Shown here one piece after another: positions 27,777 through 35,893 of a stretch of DNA of 64,000 nucleotides. A program made the translations under genes and the position numbers. This DNA is from JBJHDF01 sp050486405 (GTDB lineage Bacteria > Pseudomonadota > Gammaproteobacteria > Pseudomonadales > Cellvibrionaceae). The stretch lies in assembly GCA_050486405.1 (NCBI GenBank), contig JBJHDF010000012.1:48035-112034 (forward strand), given 5' to 3'. The notes under the pieces were generated by a model. That model was not told the origin of the DNA and ran no database searches. It saw only the letters and a program-made list of their open reading frames with translations. Within the stretch, counting starts at the first letter, position 1. Every line of letters starts with the position of its first letter.

Positions 27777-29231
27777 ATGATGAAACCGCTTTCCGATATC
27801 GGCCTGGTTGGCCTCGCCGTGATGGGCGAAAACCTCATTCTCAACATGGCCAGCAAGGGCTACACGGTGACCGCCTACAACCGCTCTGTCGACAAGGTGG
27901 AGAAGTTCCTCGCCGGGCGCGCCCAAGGCCAGAGCATTCGCGGAGCCAGCTCTGTGGAGGAACTGGTGGCCTCCCTGGAAAAGCCGCGCAAGATCATGCT
28001 GATGGTCAAGGCCGGCCAGGCGGTAGACGACTTTATCGAGCAACTGATCCCGCATCTGGAGCCCGGTGACATCATCATCGACGGCGGCAACACCCACTAC
28101 CCGGATACCAACCGCCGCACCGAATATCTGGAAAGCAAGGGGTTCTACTTTATCGGCACCGGCGTCTCCGGTGGCGAGGAAGGCGCCCTCACCGGCCCCT
28201 CCATCATGCCCGGCGGCTCGCCCAAGGCCTGGGAGCACGTCAAGCCCATCTTCCAGGATATCGCCGCCAAGGTGGACGACGGCAGCCCCTGCTGCGACTG
28301 GGTGGGTGAAAACGGCGCCGGCCACTTTGTGAAAATGGTGCACAACGGCATTGAGTACGGCGACATGCAGCTCATCTGCGAGGCCTACCAGATCATGAAG
28401 GATCTGCTGGGCATGGATCACGACGAAATGCACCAGGTGTTTGCCGAGTGGAACGAGGGCGAACTGAACAGCTACCTGATCGAGATCACCCGGGACATCC
28501 TCGCCTACCGGGAGGACGGTGAGCCGCTGGTGGAGAAGATTCTGGACAAGGCGGGCCAGAAGGGCACCGGCAAGTGGACCGGCATCATCGCCCTGGACAT
28601 GGGCATTCCCCTGACCCTGATCGGCGAAGCCGTGTTTGCCCGCTGTCTGTCCGCCCAAAAGGATGAGCGTGTGGCGGCGTCGAAAATCCTCACCGGCCCC
28701 ACCCCCAACTTCCAGGGCGACAGGAAAGCGCTGATCGAGGATCTGCGCCAGGCGCTGCTGGCGGCCAAGATCATCTCCTACGCCCAGGGCTACACCCTGA
28801 TGCGCGAGGCCGCCAAAGAGTTTGGCTGGCACCTGAACTACGGCGGCATCGCCCTGATGTGGCGCGGCGGCTGTATCATCCGCTCGGTGTTCCTGGATAA
28901 CATCAAGCAGGCCTACGACAAGAACCCGGAGCTGAGCAACCTGCTGCTGGACGACTACTTCAAGCAGAAGATCGAAACCCTGCAGAGCGGCTGGCGGCGA
29001 CTGTCGGCGGCGGCCATCATCAATGGCGTGCCGGCTCCGGCCATCACCTCGGCCCTGAATTACTTTGACGGCTATCGCTGCGAGCGCCTGCCCGCCAACC
29101 TGCTGCAGGCCCAGCGGGACTACTTTGGCGCCCACACCTACGAGCGGGTGGACCGGCCCCGGGGCGAGTTCTTCCACACCAACTGGACCGGCCGCGGCGG
29201 CGATACTGCGTCGTCTACGTATAACGTGTAA
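27777..29231 (+). CDS. gnd: 6-phosphogluconate dehydrogenase, decarboxylating
   Basis: A 484-aa NADP-dependent enzyme of the oxidative pentose phosphate pathway, converting 6-phosphogluconate to ribulose 5-phosphate and CO2. N-terminal IGLVGLAVMGENLILN binds the dinucleotide; TGVSGGEEGALTGPSIMPGG and KMVHNGIEYGDMQLI carry substrate and catalytic residues; the C-terminal HTYERVDRPRGEFFHTNW is the family end. The start is ATG 27777 or the adjacent ATG 27780. Confidence 0.97.
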   Translation: MMKPLSDIGLVGLAVMGENLILNMASKGYTVTAYNRSVDKVEKFLAGRAQGQSIRGASSVEELVASLEKPRKIMLMVKAGQAVDDFIEQLIPHLEPGDIIIDGGNTHYPDTNRRTEYLESKGFYFIGTGVSGGEEGALTGPSIMPGGSPKAWEHVKPIFQDIAAKVDDGSPCCDWVGENGAGHFVKMVHNGIEYGDMQLICEAYQIMKDLLGMDHDEMHQVFAEWNEGELNSYLIEITRDILAYREDGEPLVEKILDKAGQKGTGKWTGIIALDMGIPLTLIGEAVFARCLSAQKDERVAASKILTGPTPNFQGDRKALIEDLRQALLAAKIISYAQGYTLMREAAKEFGWHLNYGGIALMWRGGCIIRSVFLDNIKQAYDKNPELSNLLLDDYFKQKIETLQSGWRRLSAAAIINGVPAPAITSALNYFDGYRCERLPANLLQAQRDYFGAHTYERVDRPRGEFFHTNWTGRGGDTASSTYNV

Positions 29232-29235
29232 TGCT

Positions 29236-29249
29236 CCCCCCCCCCCCCC
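29236..29249 (+). repeat. 14-base poly-C tract
   Basis: Fourteen consecutive C directly after the gnd stop and before a strong hairpin. Such tracts slip during replication and are also prone to assembly error; here it lies outside any coding frame. Confidence 0.9.
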
Positions 29250-29279
29250 GCTCCCCCTCCTCTGAAGAGGAGGGGGAGC
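29250..29279. terminator. Perfect 14-bp hairpin after gnd
   Basis: GCTCCCCCTCCTCT (29250-29263) and its exact complement (29266-29279) flank a two-base GA spacer. It could stop gnd transcripts, but no T run follows, so a repeat or mRNA-protecting role is equally possible. Confidence 0.5.
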
Positions 29280-29355
29280 ACTGGTGGCGGTGGCTTGCAT
29301 TTTTCCCCGTCCTGTAACACGCTTGGACATACTGATACCCGAGCGGGGCTGGACC

Positions 29356-29658
29356 ATGCGCCTGACCAAAGATCAACAGCAAACCATTGTCCGTATTCTG
29401 CATCAGCAACTGGGCGCTGATCTGAAGATCAGTCTGTACGGTTCCCGCAACGACGATAGCCGCCGGGGTGGCGATGTGGACCTGCTGCTGGAGTCCTCCC
29501 ATCCTATTCCACTGCTGCAACGAGCCGGCGCCAAGCTGAAACTGGAGCAGGCTCTGAATTTGCCCGTGGACCTGTTGTTTAGCGAAACCGGCAAAACTGA
29601 CAGCTCTTTCGTCTCCATCGCCAAGGCAACCGCTCAACCTCTGGATACAGCCGCATGA
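29356..29658 (+). CDS. MNT-domain nucleotidyltransferase, MntA-type antitoxin
   Basis: A 100-aa minimal nucleotidyltransferase with GSRNDDSRRGGDVDLL, the GSx9DxD active-site pattern. In type VII MntA/HepT systems this enzyme AMPylates a Tyr of the HEPN toxin and so silences it. The ATG at 29356 begins MRLTKDQQQ; the open frame upstream starts at 29284 but would cross the post-gnd region. Its stop overlaps the HEPN gene start (ATGA), the standard arrangement. Confidence 0.85.
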   Translation: MRLTKDQQQTIVRILHQQLGADLKISLYGSRNDDSRRGGDVDLLLESSHPIPLLQRAGAKLKLEQALNLPVDLLFSETGKTDSSFVSIAKATAQPLDTAA

Positions 29659-30215
29659 CCAATCCGGCGCTGACCCAACAACGTGCCCACCTGGCGAACC
29701 TGCTCGAAGCGCTGCAACGCAGCAGCTACTTTCTGCACCAGTCATCCACCAAGCTGCGCTGGCCTCTCGATGGAGAATGGCTGAAAACCCACAAAAAAGA
29801 CACCGCGCTTTACGAAACCCTGGCGGCCATCAATGAACGATTTGCCAAACTTCAGGACACCCTGGCCGCAACAATGCGGCACAGTGCGCTACTGATGAGC
29901 GAGCCCGCAGAACACTTCCTGAAGGTGCTCGCCTTGTTTGAAAAAACAGGGGTGATTGATTCCATAGAACTATGGCAGCAAGGCCGCATGGCGAGAAACA
30001 TGGCCGCACACGACTACGAAACCAATTACCCGTTTATCGCCGAGCACTTCAACACCTTGTACTCACTGTTGCCCATGCTGTTCAGCACAGCACAGCGGCT
30101 CATTGCTTTTGCCGAACAACAACTGGGCGTCAGGCCGGCATCTAGTGATTTCTCCCCTGAGTTCCACACACTGATCGACTCCCTGACAGCCTCTCCTGAT
30201 CATATCAAGAGGTGA
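29655..30215 (+). CDS. HEPN-domain protein, HepT-type toxin candidate
   Basis: A 186-aa alpha-helical protein with RNMAAHDY, the RX4HxY motif of HEPN ribonucleases in which the Tyr is the AMPylation target in MntA/HepT pairs. It is longer than minimal HepT (about 110-140 aa), with an extra N-terminal helical part. Start codon overlaps the MNT stop. Expected to cleave RNA when the antitoxin is lost. It differs clearly from the second HEPN protein at 37650. Confidence 0.78.
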   Translation: MTNPALTQQRAHLANLLEALQRSSYFLHQSSTKLRWPLDGEWLKTHKKDTALYETLAAINERFAKLQDTLAATMRHSALLMSEPAEHFLKVLALFEKTGVIDSIELWQQGRMARNMAAHDYETNYPFIAEHFNTLYSLLPMLFSTAQRLIAFAEQQLGVRPASSDFSPEFHTLIDSLTASPDHIKR

Positions 30216-30219
30216 TACC

Positions 30220-31029
30220 GTGACAACCGCCGTCATTCCCGCCATTGGTTTTGGCACCTACCGATTGCAGGGCCAACAGTGCTACGACGCCGTGCGCTCG
30301 GCGCTGTCACTGGGTTACCGGCACATCGACACGGCCGTGCTCTATGACAACGAGGAAGCGGTGGGCCGCGCCATCGCCGACAGCGGGATAGCGCGGGACA
30401 AGATTTTCCTTACCACCAAGGTCTGGTTCGACCGCCTGGCCGGCGACGGCCCCATCGACAGCCTGCGCGAGAGCCTGCGGCGGCTGGGCGTGGAGCAGGT
30501 GGACCTGGCGCTGATTCACTGGCCCTCACCCGGCGACGAGGTGCCCATGGCTTCCTATATCGGCGCTCTGGATCGCGCCCGGCAGCAGGGGCTGACCCGC
30601 CACACCGGCCTTTCCAATTTCACCATTGCCCAGGTGGATCGGGCGCTTAAGTGCCCCGGCGGCGAGCATCTGGTTACCAACCAGATTGAGGTGCACCCCT
30701 ATCTGGCCAACCGCAAACTGGTGGCTCACTGCCAGCAAAAGGGGCTGCAGGTAACCGGCTATATGTCGCTGGCGGTGGGCAAGGTGATCGGCGATCCGGT
30801 GCTGGGGGACATCGCCACCACGCACGGCACGACGGCGGCCCAGGTGGCTTTGGCCTGGTCGCTGCGTCGGGGAGTCGCGGTCATTCCTTCTTCAACGCGA
30901 CCGGAAAATCAGAAAGCCAATCTGGCAGCGGTCAATATCCGGCTGAGTAACGAGGAGATGGCGCTTATCGATGCGCTGGACTGCAACCACCGGGTGGCTA
31001 ACCCGGAGTTTGCCCCCGCCTGGGACTAA
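30220..31029 (+). CDS. dkgB: Aldo/keto reductase, DkgB-like
   Basis: A 269-aa NADPH-dependent reductase of the 2,5-diketo-D-gluconate reductase B group (also reduces methylglyoxal and similar aldehydes). The Asp-Tyr-Lys-His tetrad is visible: HIDTAVLYDNE, TTKVW and LIHWPSP. GTG start at 30220 with AGAGG 7 bp upstream. Follows the HEPN gene by 4 bp and may be read through from it. 3' end overlaps the convergent membrane gene by 4 bp. Confidence 0.88.
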   Translation: MTTAVIPAIGFGTYRLQGQQCYDAVRSALSLGYRHIDTAVLYDNEEAVGRAIADSGIARDKIFLTTKVWFDRLAGDGPIDSLRESLRRLGVEQVDLALIHWPSPGDEVPMASYIGALDRARQQGLTRHTGLSNFTIAQVDRALKCPGGEHLVTNQIEVHPYLANRKLVAHCQQKGLQVTGYMSLAVGKVIGDPVLGDIATTHGTTAAQVALAWSLRRGVAVIPSSTRPENQKANLAAVNIRLSNEEMALIDALDCNHRVANPEFAPAWD

Positions 31030-31304
31030 CGGTTGCCCCAGATCTTCGACACGGCACGGTCACTGCCCAGCAGACCGACCACCAGGCCCACCACAGCCAC
31101 TAGGCCAAATACGCCCACCGGCAGCAGGTAGCCGCGGTCAGCGCCCTCGGGAATCAAGAGGAACACCACCACCGCCAGAAACAGAAAAAGCACGCTGGCA
31201 GCGATCAGAATGGTACGGTTCAGGGGTTTGTACACATAGGGGCTGTCGCCCTTTTCAAGGGGAGCCAGCAAGGGGGAAAACAGTTTTCTCAAGAGGGATT
31301 TCAT
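31026..31304 (-). CDS. Hypothetical two-helix membrane protein
   Basis: A 92-aa protein beginning MKSLLRKLF with two hydrophobic segments (about 35-55 and 60-82) and a basic N-terminus. I do not recognise a family. The ATG at 31304 is preferred over the frame's upstream start, which would run into the terminal-inverted-repeat element. Ribosome site is weak (CGGAAC). Convergent with dkgB. Confidence 0.6.
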   Translation of the reverse strand: MKSLLRKLFSPLLAPLEKGDSPYVYKPLNRTILIAASVLFLFLAVVVFLLIPEGADRGYLLPVGVFGLVAVVGLVVGLLGSDRAVSKIWGNR

Positions 31305-31373
31305 GGTCGTTCCGGAAAGCAGCAATGGCGCCAGTGTAACCATTTTCGTCGACAAGCGCAGCCGGGGCGGGCC

Positions 31374-31630
31374 TATTAACCTGGCAATTAAATAGATCAT
31401 CCTGATCTATTTAATTGGCGTCCTTGAAATGCTGGCGGAATTGCGCGGAATTCCTGGCATTTCAAGGGCTTGCGACCGGGCTTCGCCCGGCGGCGGCGCA
31501 TCCTTGCGCCGCATTAACCCGGCAATGTTTATTGCCATGGGTGGCATGTATGCCCAATGCACTCGCTTCGCTCGCGGGGCAGGCTCTGCAGGCAACGCAG
31601 GAGCAATTGCCTGTAATTGCCGGGTTAATA
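31374..31630. repeat. 257-bp hairpin-rich element with terminal inverted repeats (MITE-like)
   Basis: The ends TATTAACCTGGCAATTA (31374-31390) and TAATTGCCGGGTTAATA (31614-31630) are 17-bp inverted copies with one mismatch. Inside are four successive hairpins: 31385-31417 (perfect 15-bp arms, loop TCC), 31422-31467, 31476-31490 (CCGGGC/GCCCGG) and 31493-31512 (GCGGCGCA/TGCGCCGC). A further partial copy of the end motif lies at 31512-31528. No coding capacity is evident. It fills the middle of the 521-bp gap between the membrane gene and gpx; flanks 31305-31373 and 31631-31825 show only presumed promoter DNA. Confidence 0.65.
31592..31611 (+). repeat. Second copy of the 20-base shared motif
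   Basis: Begins GCAACGCAGGAGC and matches 22782-22801 at 18 of 20 positions. It lies just inside the right terminal repeat of the 257-bp element. Confidence 0.4.
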
Positions 31631-31825
31631 TTGTCCGTATACGGCAAATGTGCCACATTGGAGACAGTGCGACAAAGGGCTGATTATGGCCCCACCGAGG
31701 CCCGCAACAACGAACAGCAACGGGCAAACACACTCTCTTTGGCCATTGAGCACGAGGGCATAACCGTTCTTGACAGTTCCATGCAATTCTTTACCAACAA
31801 CGCTACAAACAACGGAGACAGCGCC

Positions 31826-32377
31826 ATGAGCAAGCCATTGATTCAAACCCTTCTCTGCGCCTTTGCGCTGACCGCCTTCACCGGCCACGCCCAAGCTGGC
31901 GATTGTCCGGACCACCTGCAGGGGGAATATCGCCGCCTGCACTCCAGCGAAATGATCAACCTCTGCGAACGCTTTGCCAGCCAGCCCCTGCTGGTGGTCA
32001 ACACTGCCAGTCACTGTGGCTTTACACCGCAGTTCGAGGCGCTGGAAGCCGTGCACCAGCGCTACGGCGAGCGCGGGCTGGCGGTGGTGGGCTTTGCCAG
32101 CGACGACTTCAACCAGGAAGCGGACACTGAAGAGGAAGCGGCGGAAGTCTGCTACGAAAACTTCGGCGTGACCTTTACCATGCTGGCCCCTACCTCGGTG
32201 CGCGGCGACAGCGCCAACCCGCTGTTCCGGGAACTGGCCGCCCAGACCGCAGAGCCGGCCTGGAACTTCAACAAGTATCTGGTGGGTGCCGATGGTGAGG
32301 TTCTGGCCCACTTCGGCAGTCGCACCTCTCCCGAAGACGAGGAGGTCACGCAGTTGATCGAGTCGCTGCTGGAATAG
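31826..32377 (+). CDS. Exported glutathione peroxidase family protein
   Basis: A 183-aa thiol peroxidase with a signal peptide (cleavage likely after GHAQA, residue 24). The peroxidatic residue is Cys in NTASHCGFT, not selenocysteine; the later Gln (DDFNQEAD) and Trp (WNFNKYLVG) of the catalytic set are seen. It should detoxify peroxides in the periplasm, probably with a thioredoxin-like donor. ATG at 31826 has GGAG 8 bp upstream. The frame is open much further upstream through the hairpin element, which I regard as chance. Confidence 0.9.
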   Translation: MSKPLIQTLLCAFALTAFTGHAQAGDCPDHLQGEYRRLHSSEMINLCERFASQPLLVVNTASHCGFTPQFEALEAVHQRYGERGLAVVGFASDDFNQEADTEEEAAEVCYENFGVTFTMLAPTSVRGDSANPLFRELAAQTAEPAWNFNKYLVGADGEVLAHFGSRTSPEDEEVTQLIESLLE

Positions 32378-32403
32378 CGGCAACTCATATCACTCGCCAG
32401 AGG

Positions 32404-32420
32404 TTGACAACTCTTTGTCA
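32404..32420 (+). promoter_or_regulatory. Possible promoter -35 and operator upstream of marR-type gene
   Basis: TTGACA at 32404-32409 is a consensus -35, and TGACA/TGTCA half-sites (32405-32409, 32416-32420) form a small dyad over it, 45 bp before the regulator ATG. A MarR autoregulatory site is possible. No good -10 is found at the right distance. Confidence 0.25.
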
Positions 32421-32464
32421 TAAAGCAACACTGCTCTCGTGGACCGAACCCCCGGGAGCCGTTT

Positions 32465-32908
32465 ATGTACAGTGAAAAATCCGACCTGCTGGCGGAGATC
32501 ATGCTGCTGGTATTTCGGGTCAACGACAGCCTGCTCAGACAGGGCGACGAGAAGGTGGCCCACCTGGGACTGACCAGCGCCCGCTGGCAGATTCTCGCCG
32601 CCGTGGCCCTGGCGCCGGTGCCGCGCAGTGCGCCGCAGTTGGCCCGGCGGCTGGGCGTCAGCCGCCAGGGCGCCCAGAAACAACTGAATTTGTTGCTGCA
32701 GGATGGCCTGCTGGAGGCCATTGCCAACCCCAACAACCGCCGCTCACCTTTCTACCGCCTGACCGACAAAGGCGAGGAACTGCACCTGGAAACGCTGGCC
32801 CTGCGCCGGGACTGGGCCGCCGAGCTGGCGGAGCCGCTGGATGAGACACAACTGGACAGCACCAGACGGCTGCTAAAAAAGCTGGCGCAGAATCTTGAAG
32901 CACCCTGA
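32465..32908 (+). CDS. MarR-family transcriptional regulator
   Basis: A 147-aa winged-helix regulator. Helix-turn-helix (SAPQLARRLGVSRQGAQKQL) and wing (NPNNRRSPFYRLTDKGEEL) are typical; flanking helices form the dimer. Neighbours gpx and tlyA give no firm target, though oxidative-stress control of gpx is possible. GGGAG precedes the ATG. Its stop lies inside a hairpin shared with the convergent tlyA end. Confidence 0.88.
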   Translation: MYSEKSDLLAEIMLLVFRVNDSLLRQGDEKVAHLGLTSARWQILAAVALAPVPRSAPQLARRLGVSRQGAQKQLNLLLQDGLLEAIANPNNRRSPFYRLTDKGEELHLETLALRRDWAAELAEPLDETQLDSTRRLLKKLAQNLEAP

Positions 32909-32924
32909 TCCGCGCCGGGATCAG
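32905..32924. terminator. Shared bidirectional hairpin at convergent marR/tlyA ends
   Basis: CTGATCC (32905-32911) and GGATCAG (32918-32924) form a 7-bp stem that contains parts of both stop codons; GGGCTTTT follows on the plus strand. Confidence 0.5.
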
Positions 32925-33685
32925 GGGCTTTTGCTCATCCACGCGAAGAACTCCCGATTGCCGTCACCGCCGGCAATCGGGCTGGGGAAATAATCCCGCA
33001 CTGTCAGCCCCAGGGACTGGCCGCACTGGCGAATTGCCTCCGCCACCCGGGGATAGAGCGAGTCGTCGCGGACTATGCCTCCCTTGCCAATACCCTCGCG
33101 CCCCACTTCAAACTGCGGTTTGACCAGGCTCAGCAACTGGCCACTCGGGCGCATCAGCGCCGGCAGACCGGGCAGAATCAGCGTCTGGGAGATAAACGAC
33201 ACATCCATGACCAGCAGATCAAAACCCCCGGGCGCCAACCCGAGCAGCTCGTCGCCCGGCAATTGCCGGGCGTTGATGCCTTCGAGGCAAACCACCCGGG
33301 GGTCGTCGCGCAGTCGCCCGACCAGTTGGTCCCGACCCACATCCACTCCGATGACGCGGGCGGCGCCGGCTTGCAGCAGGCAGTCCGTAAAGCCGCCCGT
33401 GGACTGACCAATATCCAGCGCTGTCCAGCCGCTCACCTCCAGTTCCGTATGACTCAGAGCACCGGCAAGTTTCAGCCCCGCCCGGGAAACATAGCGATCT
33501 TCGTCCCCGGCGAGCACCACCAACTCACTGTCCTCGGGCAGTTTTGCGCTGACTTTTGCCAGGGGCTCATCGACACCGGCGCAGCGCCGATAGACCCGAC
33601 CGGCCTCGATCAGCCGCTGGGCGTGACTGCGGCTCCCGGCTAGGCCCTTGGCCAGCAACAGTTTATCCAGCCGCTCCACCGTCAC
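32921..33685 (-). CDS. tlyA: TlyA-family rRNA 2'-O-methyltransferase (hemolysin A type)
   Basis: A 254-aa protein with an N-terminal S4 RNA-binding domain (RLDKLLLAKGLAGSRSHAQRLI) and an FtsJ-like methyltransferase domain (TALDIGQSTGGFTDCLLQ; VMDVSFISQ; LVKPQFEVGREGIGKGG). TlyA methylates ribosomal RNA cytidines; older annotations call it hemolysin. GTG start overlaps the stop of the lipase gene (GTGA). Confidence 0.92.
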   Translation of the reverse strand: MTVERLDKLLLAKGLAGSRSHAQRLIEAGRVYRRCAGVDEPLAKVSAKLPEDSELVVLAGDEDRYVSRAGLKLAGALSHTELEVSGWTALDIGQSTGGFTDCLLQAGAARVIGVDVGRDQLVGRLRDDPRVVCLEGINARQLPGDELLGLAPGGFDLLVMDVSFISQTLILPGLPALMRPSGQLLSLVKPQFEVGREGIGKGGIVRDDSLYPRVAEAIRQCGQSLGLTVRDYFPSPIAGGDGNREFFAWMSKSP

Positions 33686-34614
33686 CCAGTCCGGTAGTTG
33701 GGCAGTATGGAGGGGTCACCGTGGGTCTGGGGCGCACCGAGCAGGTACAGGTAACTGTTGTGGTTGTGTTGCGCGCCCACCTGGGCCAGATAGCCGACAG
33801 ACGAGGGCAACTGCACCTTGTCCAGGAGCACCCGGGTGTCCGGTTGCTGCCAGTGACCCGCCTCGCGGGCGGCCAGGGCGGCGGCGTCAATCAGTGGGTG
33901 GTACTCCACCGGCACCCGTTCCGGCACATGATCGCGAATGATGTCTCCGATACCGGCGTAGCCGAAGGGCACCACGTCCAGGGGATTGATCACCTGGAAA
34001 CATGCACTGTTGCGGCCGACCCAGCGGGCGAAAGCCGGGTTGCCCGAGGTGGGCGGCGCAAAACCGTAGCCGGCCACCGACAGATTCAACCCCAGCACTT
34101 TGCTCTGGTGCTGCGCCCAGGCGACAAACATGGGCACCAGGCCGCCGCCCTGACTGTGGCCGGTAACATAGAGGGTGCCACCCTGGGCCTCGGCCGCCAG
34201 ATACTCCCCCAGCGTCACCAGCGAATCGGGATCGGTTGCGGACAATAGCGCCTGCTGGGCACTGAGAAAATGCGCGGACACCTTGGCCTCCGGGTCATCC
34301 ACGTAGGGAAAATGGTGCTGACCGGTGGGCACGTCCTCCCAGATACTGCCCAGCGCCTGCACCGTACCGCGCAATACCAGGGCGTAGGCGCCGGTGGTGG
34401 CGCTGCGCACCAGATAGGCCAGATTGTCACCATCACCGTGCAACACCGGGCCCCAGACCAGGCGCCAATCGCCACGGGTGGCGTAGTCTGCACAGGCCAG
34501 GGCCTCGACCAGGGCCACCTTGAGCCGGGAAAGATTATGCCCAGCGTCCACATAGGCCAGCCCTGCCAGCGTCATCAATACGCCCGCCGTCTGCTTGTTG
34601 TAGGAATCTGTCAC
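33682..34614 (-). CDS. Lipase (class 3)-like alpha/beta hydrolase
   Basis: A 310-aa hydrolase with the nucleophile elbow GHSQGGG and a later Asp/His-containing region (INPLDVVPF; AQHNHNSY) fitting fungal-type class 3 lipases. No signal peptide is visible. GTG start with GGAGG 8 bp before it. Coupled to tlyA downstream by a GTGA overlap, though no functional link is obvious. Confidence 0.8.
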   Translation of the reverse strand: MTDSYNKQTAGVLMTLAGLAYVDAGHNLSRLKVALVEALACADYATRGDWRLVWGPVLHGDGDNLAYLVRSATTGAYALVLRGTVQALGSIWEDVPTGQHHFPYVDDPEAKVSAHFLSAQQALLSATDPDSLVTLGEYLAAEAQGGTLYVTGHSQGGGLVPMFVAWAQHQSKVLGLNLSVAGYGFAPPTSGNPAFARWVGRNSACFQVINPLDVVPFGYAGIGDIIRDHVPERVPVEYHPLIDAAALAAREAGHWQQPDTRVLLDKVQLPSSVGYLAQVGAQHNHNSYLYLLGAPQTHGDPSILPNYRTG

Positions 34615-34753
34615 GCCATCGCCTCCATTGTTGTGTGCGGGGCCAGTGTACCCTGCCGGATTGTACCCGGATTGGCCATGCCTGTCCGACCGCCGACCAG
34701 ACCGCTATAATGCCGCCCCGCCAACCGACGCGGATAAATGCTAGAGTAACCCC

Positions 34754-35893
34754 ATGACCTCGTCCCTGATCCCGGAAAAGCCCCTGCTGGTGTCTCCCTC
34801 CCTGGCTGCCACCATCGGCCTGGAGGAGGCCACCATGCTGTCGCTGCTGTCGGAGCTGGCCCACTACCGCCAGGTGCCCGCTGGCCAGTGGCTGGAGTTG
34901 GACGGCTCCCAGGTGCAGACCCTGATGCCTTTCTGGAACGAGCTGGACGTGCAGCGCATCAGCAAAAGCCTGCGCGACAAGGGCATCATCCTGCTGGGCT
35001 CGGCACCCTACCGGGAGAGCCGCCGCCTCAAGCTGGCGTTCAACGAGGAACCCCCCCCGGCTCCGGCCAGCCGCCGCCAGACGGCGAAGCCCGGGCGCAA
35101 GGCCGGCGTCAAGCCAGGCTACAGCGGTACCGCCAACCTGATCCCCGCCAACTGGCAGCCGGATCGGGAACTGTGGCGGCAGATTGCCCAGTACAGCATC
35201 CCCGAGGACTTTGTTCTGCGGCAGTTGCCGGAATTCATCACCTACTGGCGCGAGCGCGGTGGAAGCGGCCACTCCTGGGGCGCGAAGTTTCTGCAGCGGC
35301 TGGTGGAACAGTGGCGCAAGCACGAGACCGACATCGCCCGCCGGGAACAGGAAACCCGGGTCCACGGCGACTGGCGCCCCAGCGACGACGCTATGGAGAT
35401 ACTCACCCGCCAGTCCAATATCAGCCTGGCCTTTATCGAGGACGCCATCCCCGAGTTCGTGCTCTACTGGCGCGAGCGCGGCGATACCGGCCGCACCTGG
35501 AACAGCAAGTTTATCCAGCACGTCAAGCGCCAGTGGCTGCGTTACAATGCCGCCCTGGAGCACGACACCGAGCCGCGCCCCATAGCGGAGAACTGGCAGC
35601 CCAGTGCCGATGTCTACGACGTGCTGAAACTGGCCAATATCGACCTGGAGTTTGCCCGGGCCCAGGTACCGGAGTTTGTGCTTTATTGGAAGGACAGCAA
35701 CCGGCTGCACAGCTCCTGGAACACAAAATTTCTCCAGCATGTAAAATACCATTGGGCCCGGCGCCATGCGCTGACCGACGAACCTTCGCAACAGGCACTA
35801 TCCCATGCAGGACGGCAAAAAGCTGATCGAGCAGGCGGCACAAGAGATCGCAGCCTCATCGACGACCTCACCGACCGCAGCTGGGCCAGCTGA
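34754..35893 (+). CDS. DnaT-like protein with three tandem DnaT domains
   Basis: A 379-aa protein. After an N-terminal part (1-95) resembling a winged helix and a basic linker, three copies of one module occur at about 130-190, 205-265 and 275-335. Each has W-x-P, then PEFxxYWRER or PEFVLYWKD, then W-x-x-KFxQHV-x-x-W. This is the primosomal DnaT/PriC-restart type ssDNA-binding domain; E. coli DnaT has one. Its likely role is helicase loading in replication restart. The 3' end overlaps the lambda-P-like gene by 89 bp, so the two are translationally linked. Confidence 0.82.
   Translation: MTSSLIPEKPLLVSPSLAATIGLEEATMLSLLSELAHYRQVPAGQWLELDGSQVQTLMPFWNELDVQRISKSLRDKGIILLGSAPYRESRRLKLAFNEEPPPAPASRRQTAKPGRKAGVKPGYSGTANLIPANWQPDRELWRQIAQYSIPEDFVLRQLPEFITYWRERGGSGHSWGAKFLQRLVEQWRKHETDIARREQETRVHGDWRPSDDAMEILTRQSNISLAFIEDAIPEFVLYWRERGDTGRTWNSKFIQHVKRQWLRYNAALEHDTEPRPIAENWQPSADVYDVLKLANIDLEFARAQVPEFVLYWKDSNRLHSSWNTKFLQHVKYHWARRHALTDEPSQQALSHAGRQKADRAGGTRDRSLIDDLTDRSWAS

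Noticed and set aside
31374..31630. Integron attC site
   Set aside because: The palindromic look suggested attC, but the core-site pattern RYYYAAC/GTTRRRY is not met and no integron gene is present.
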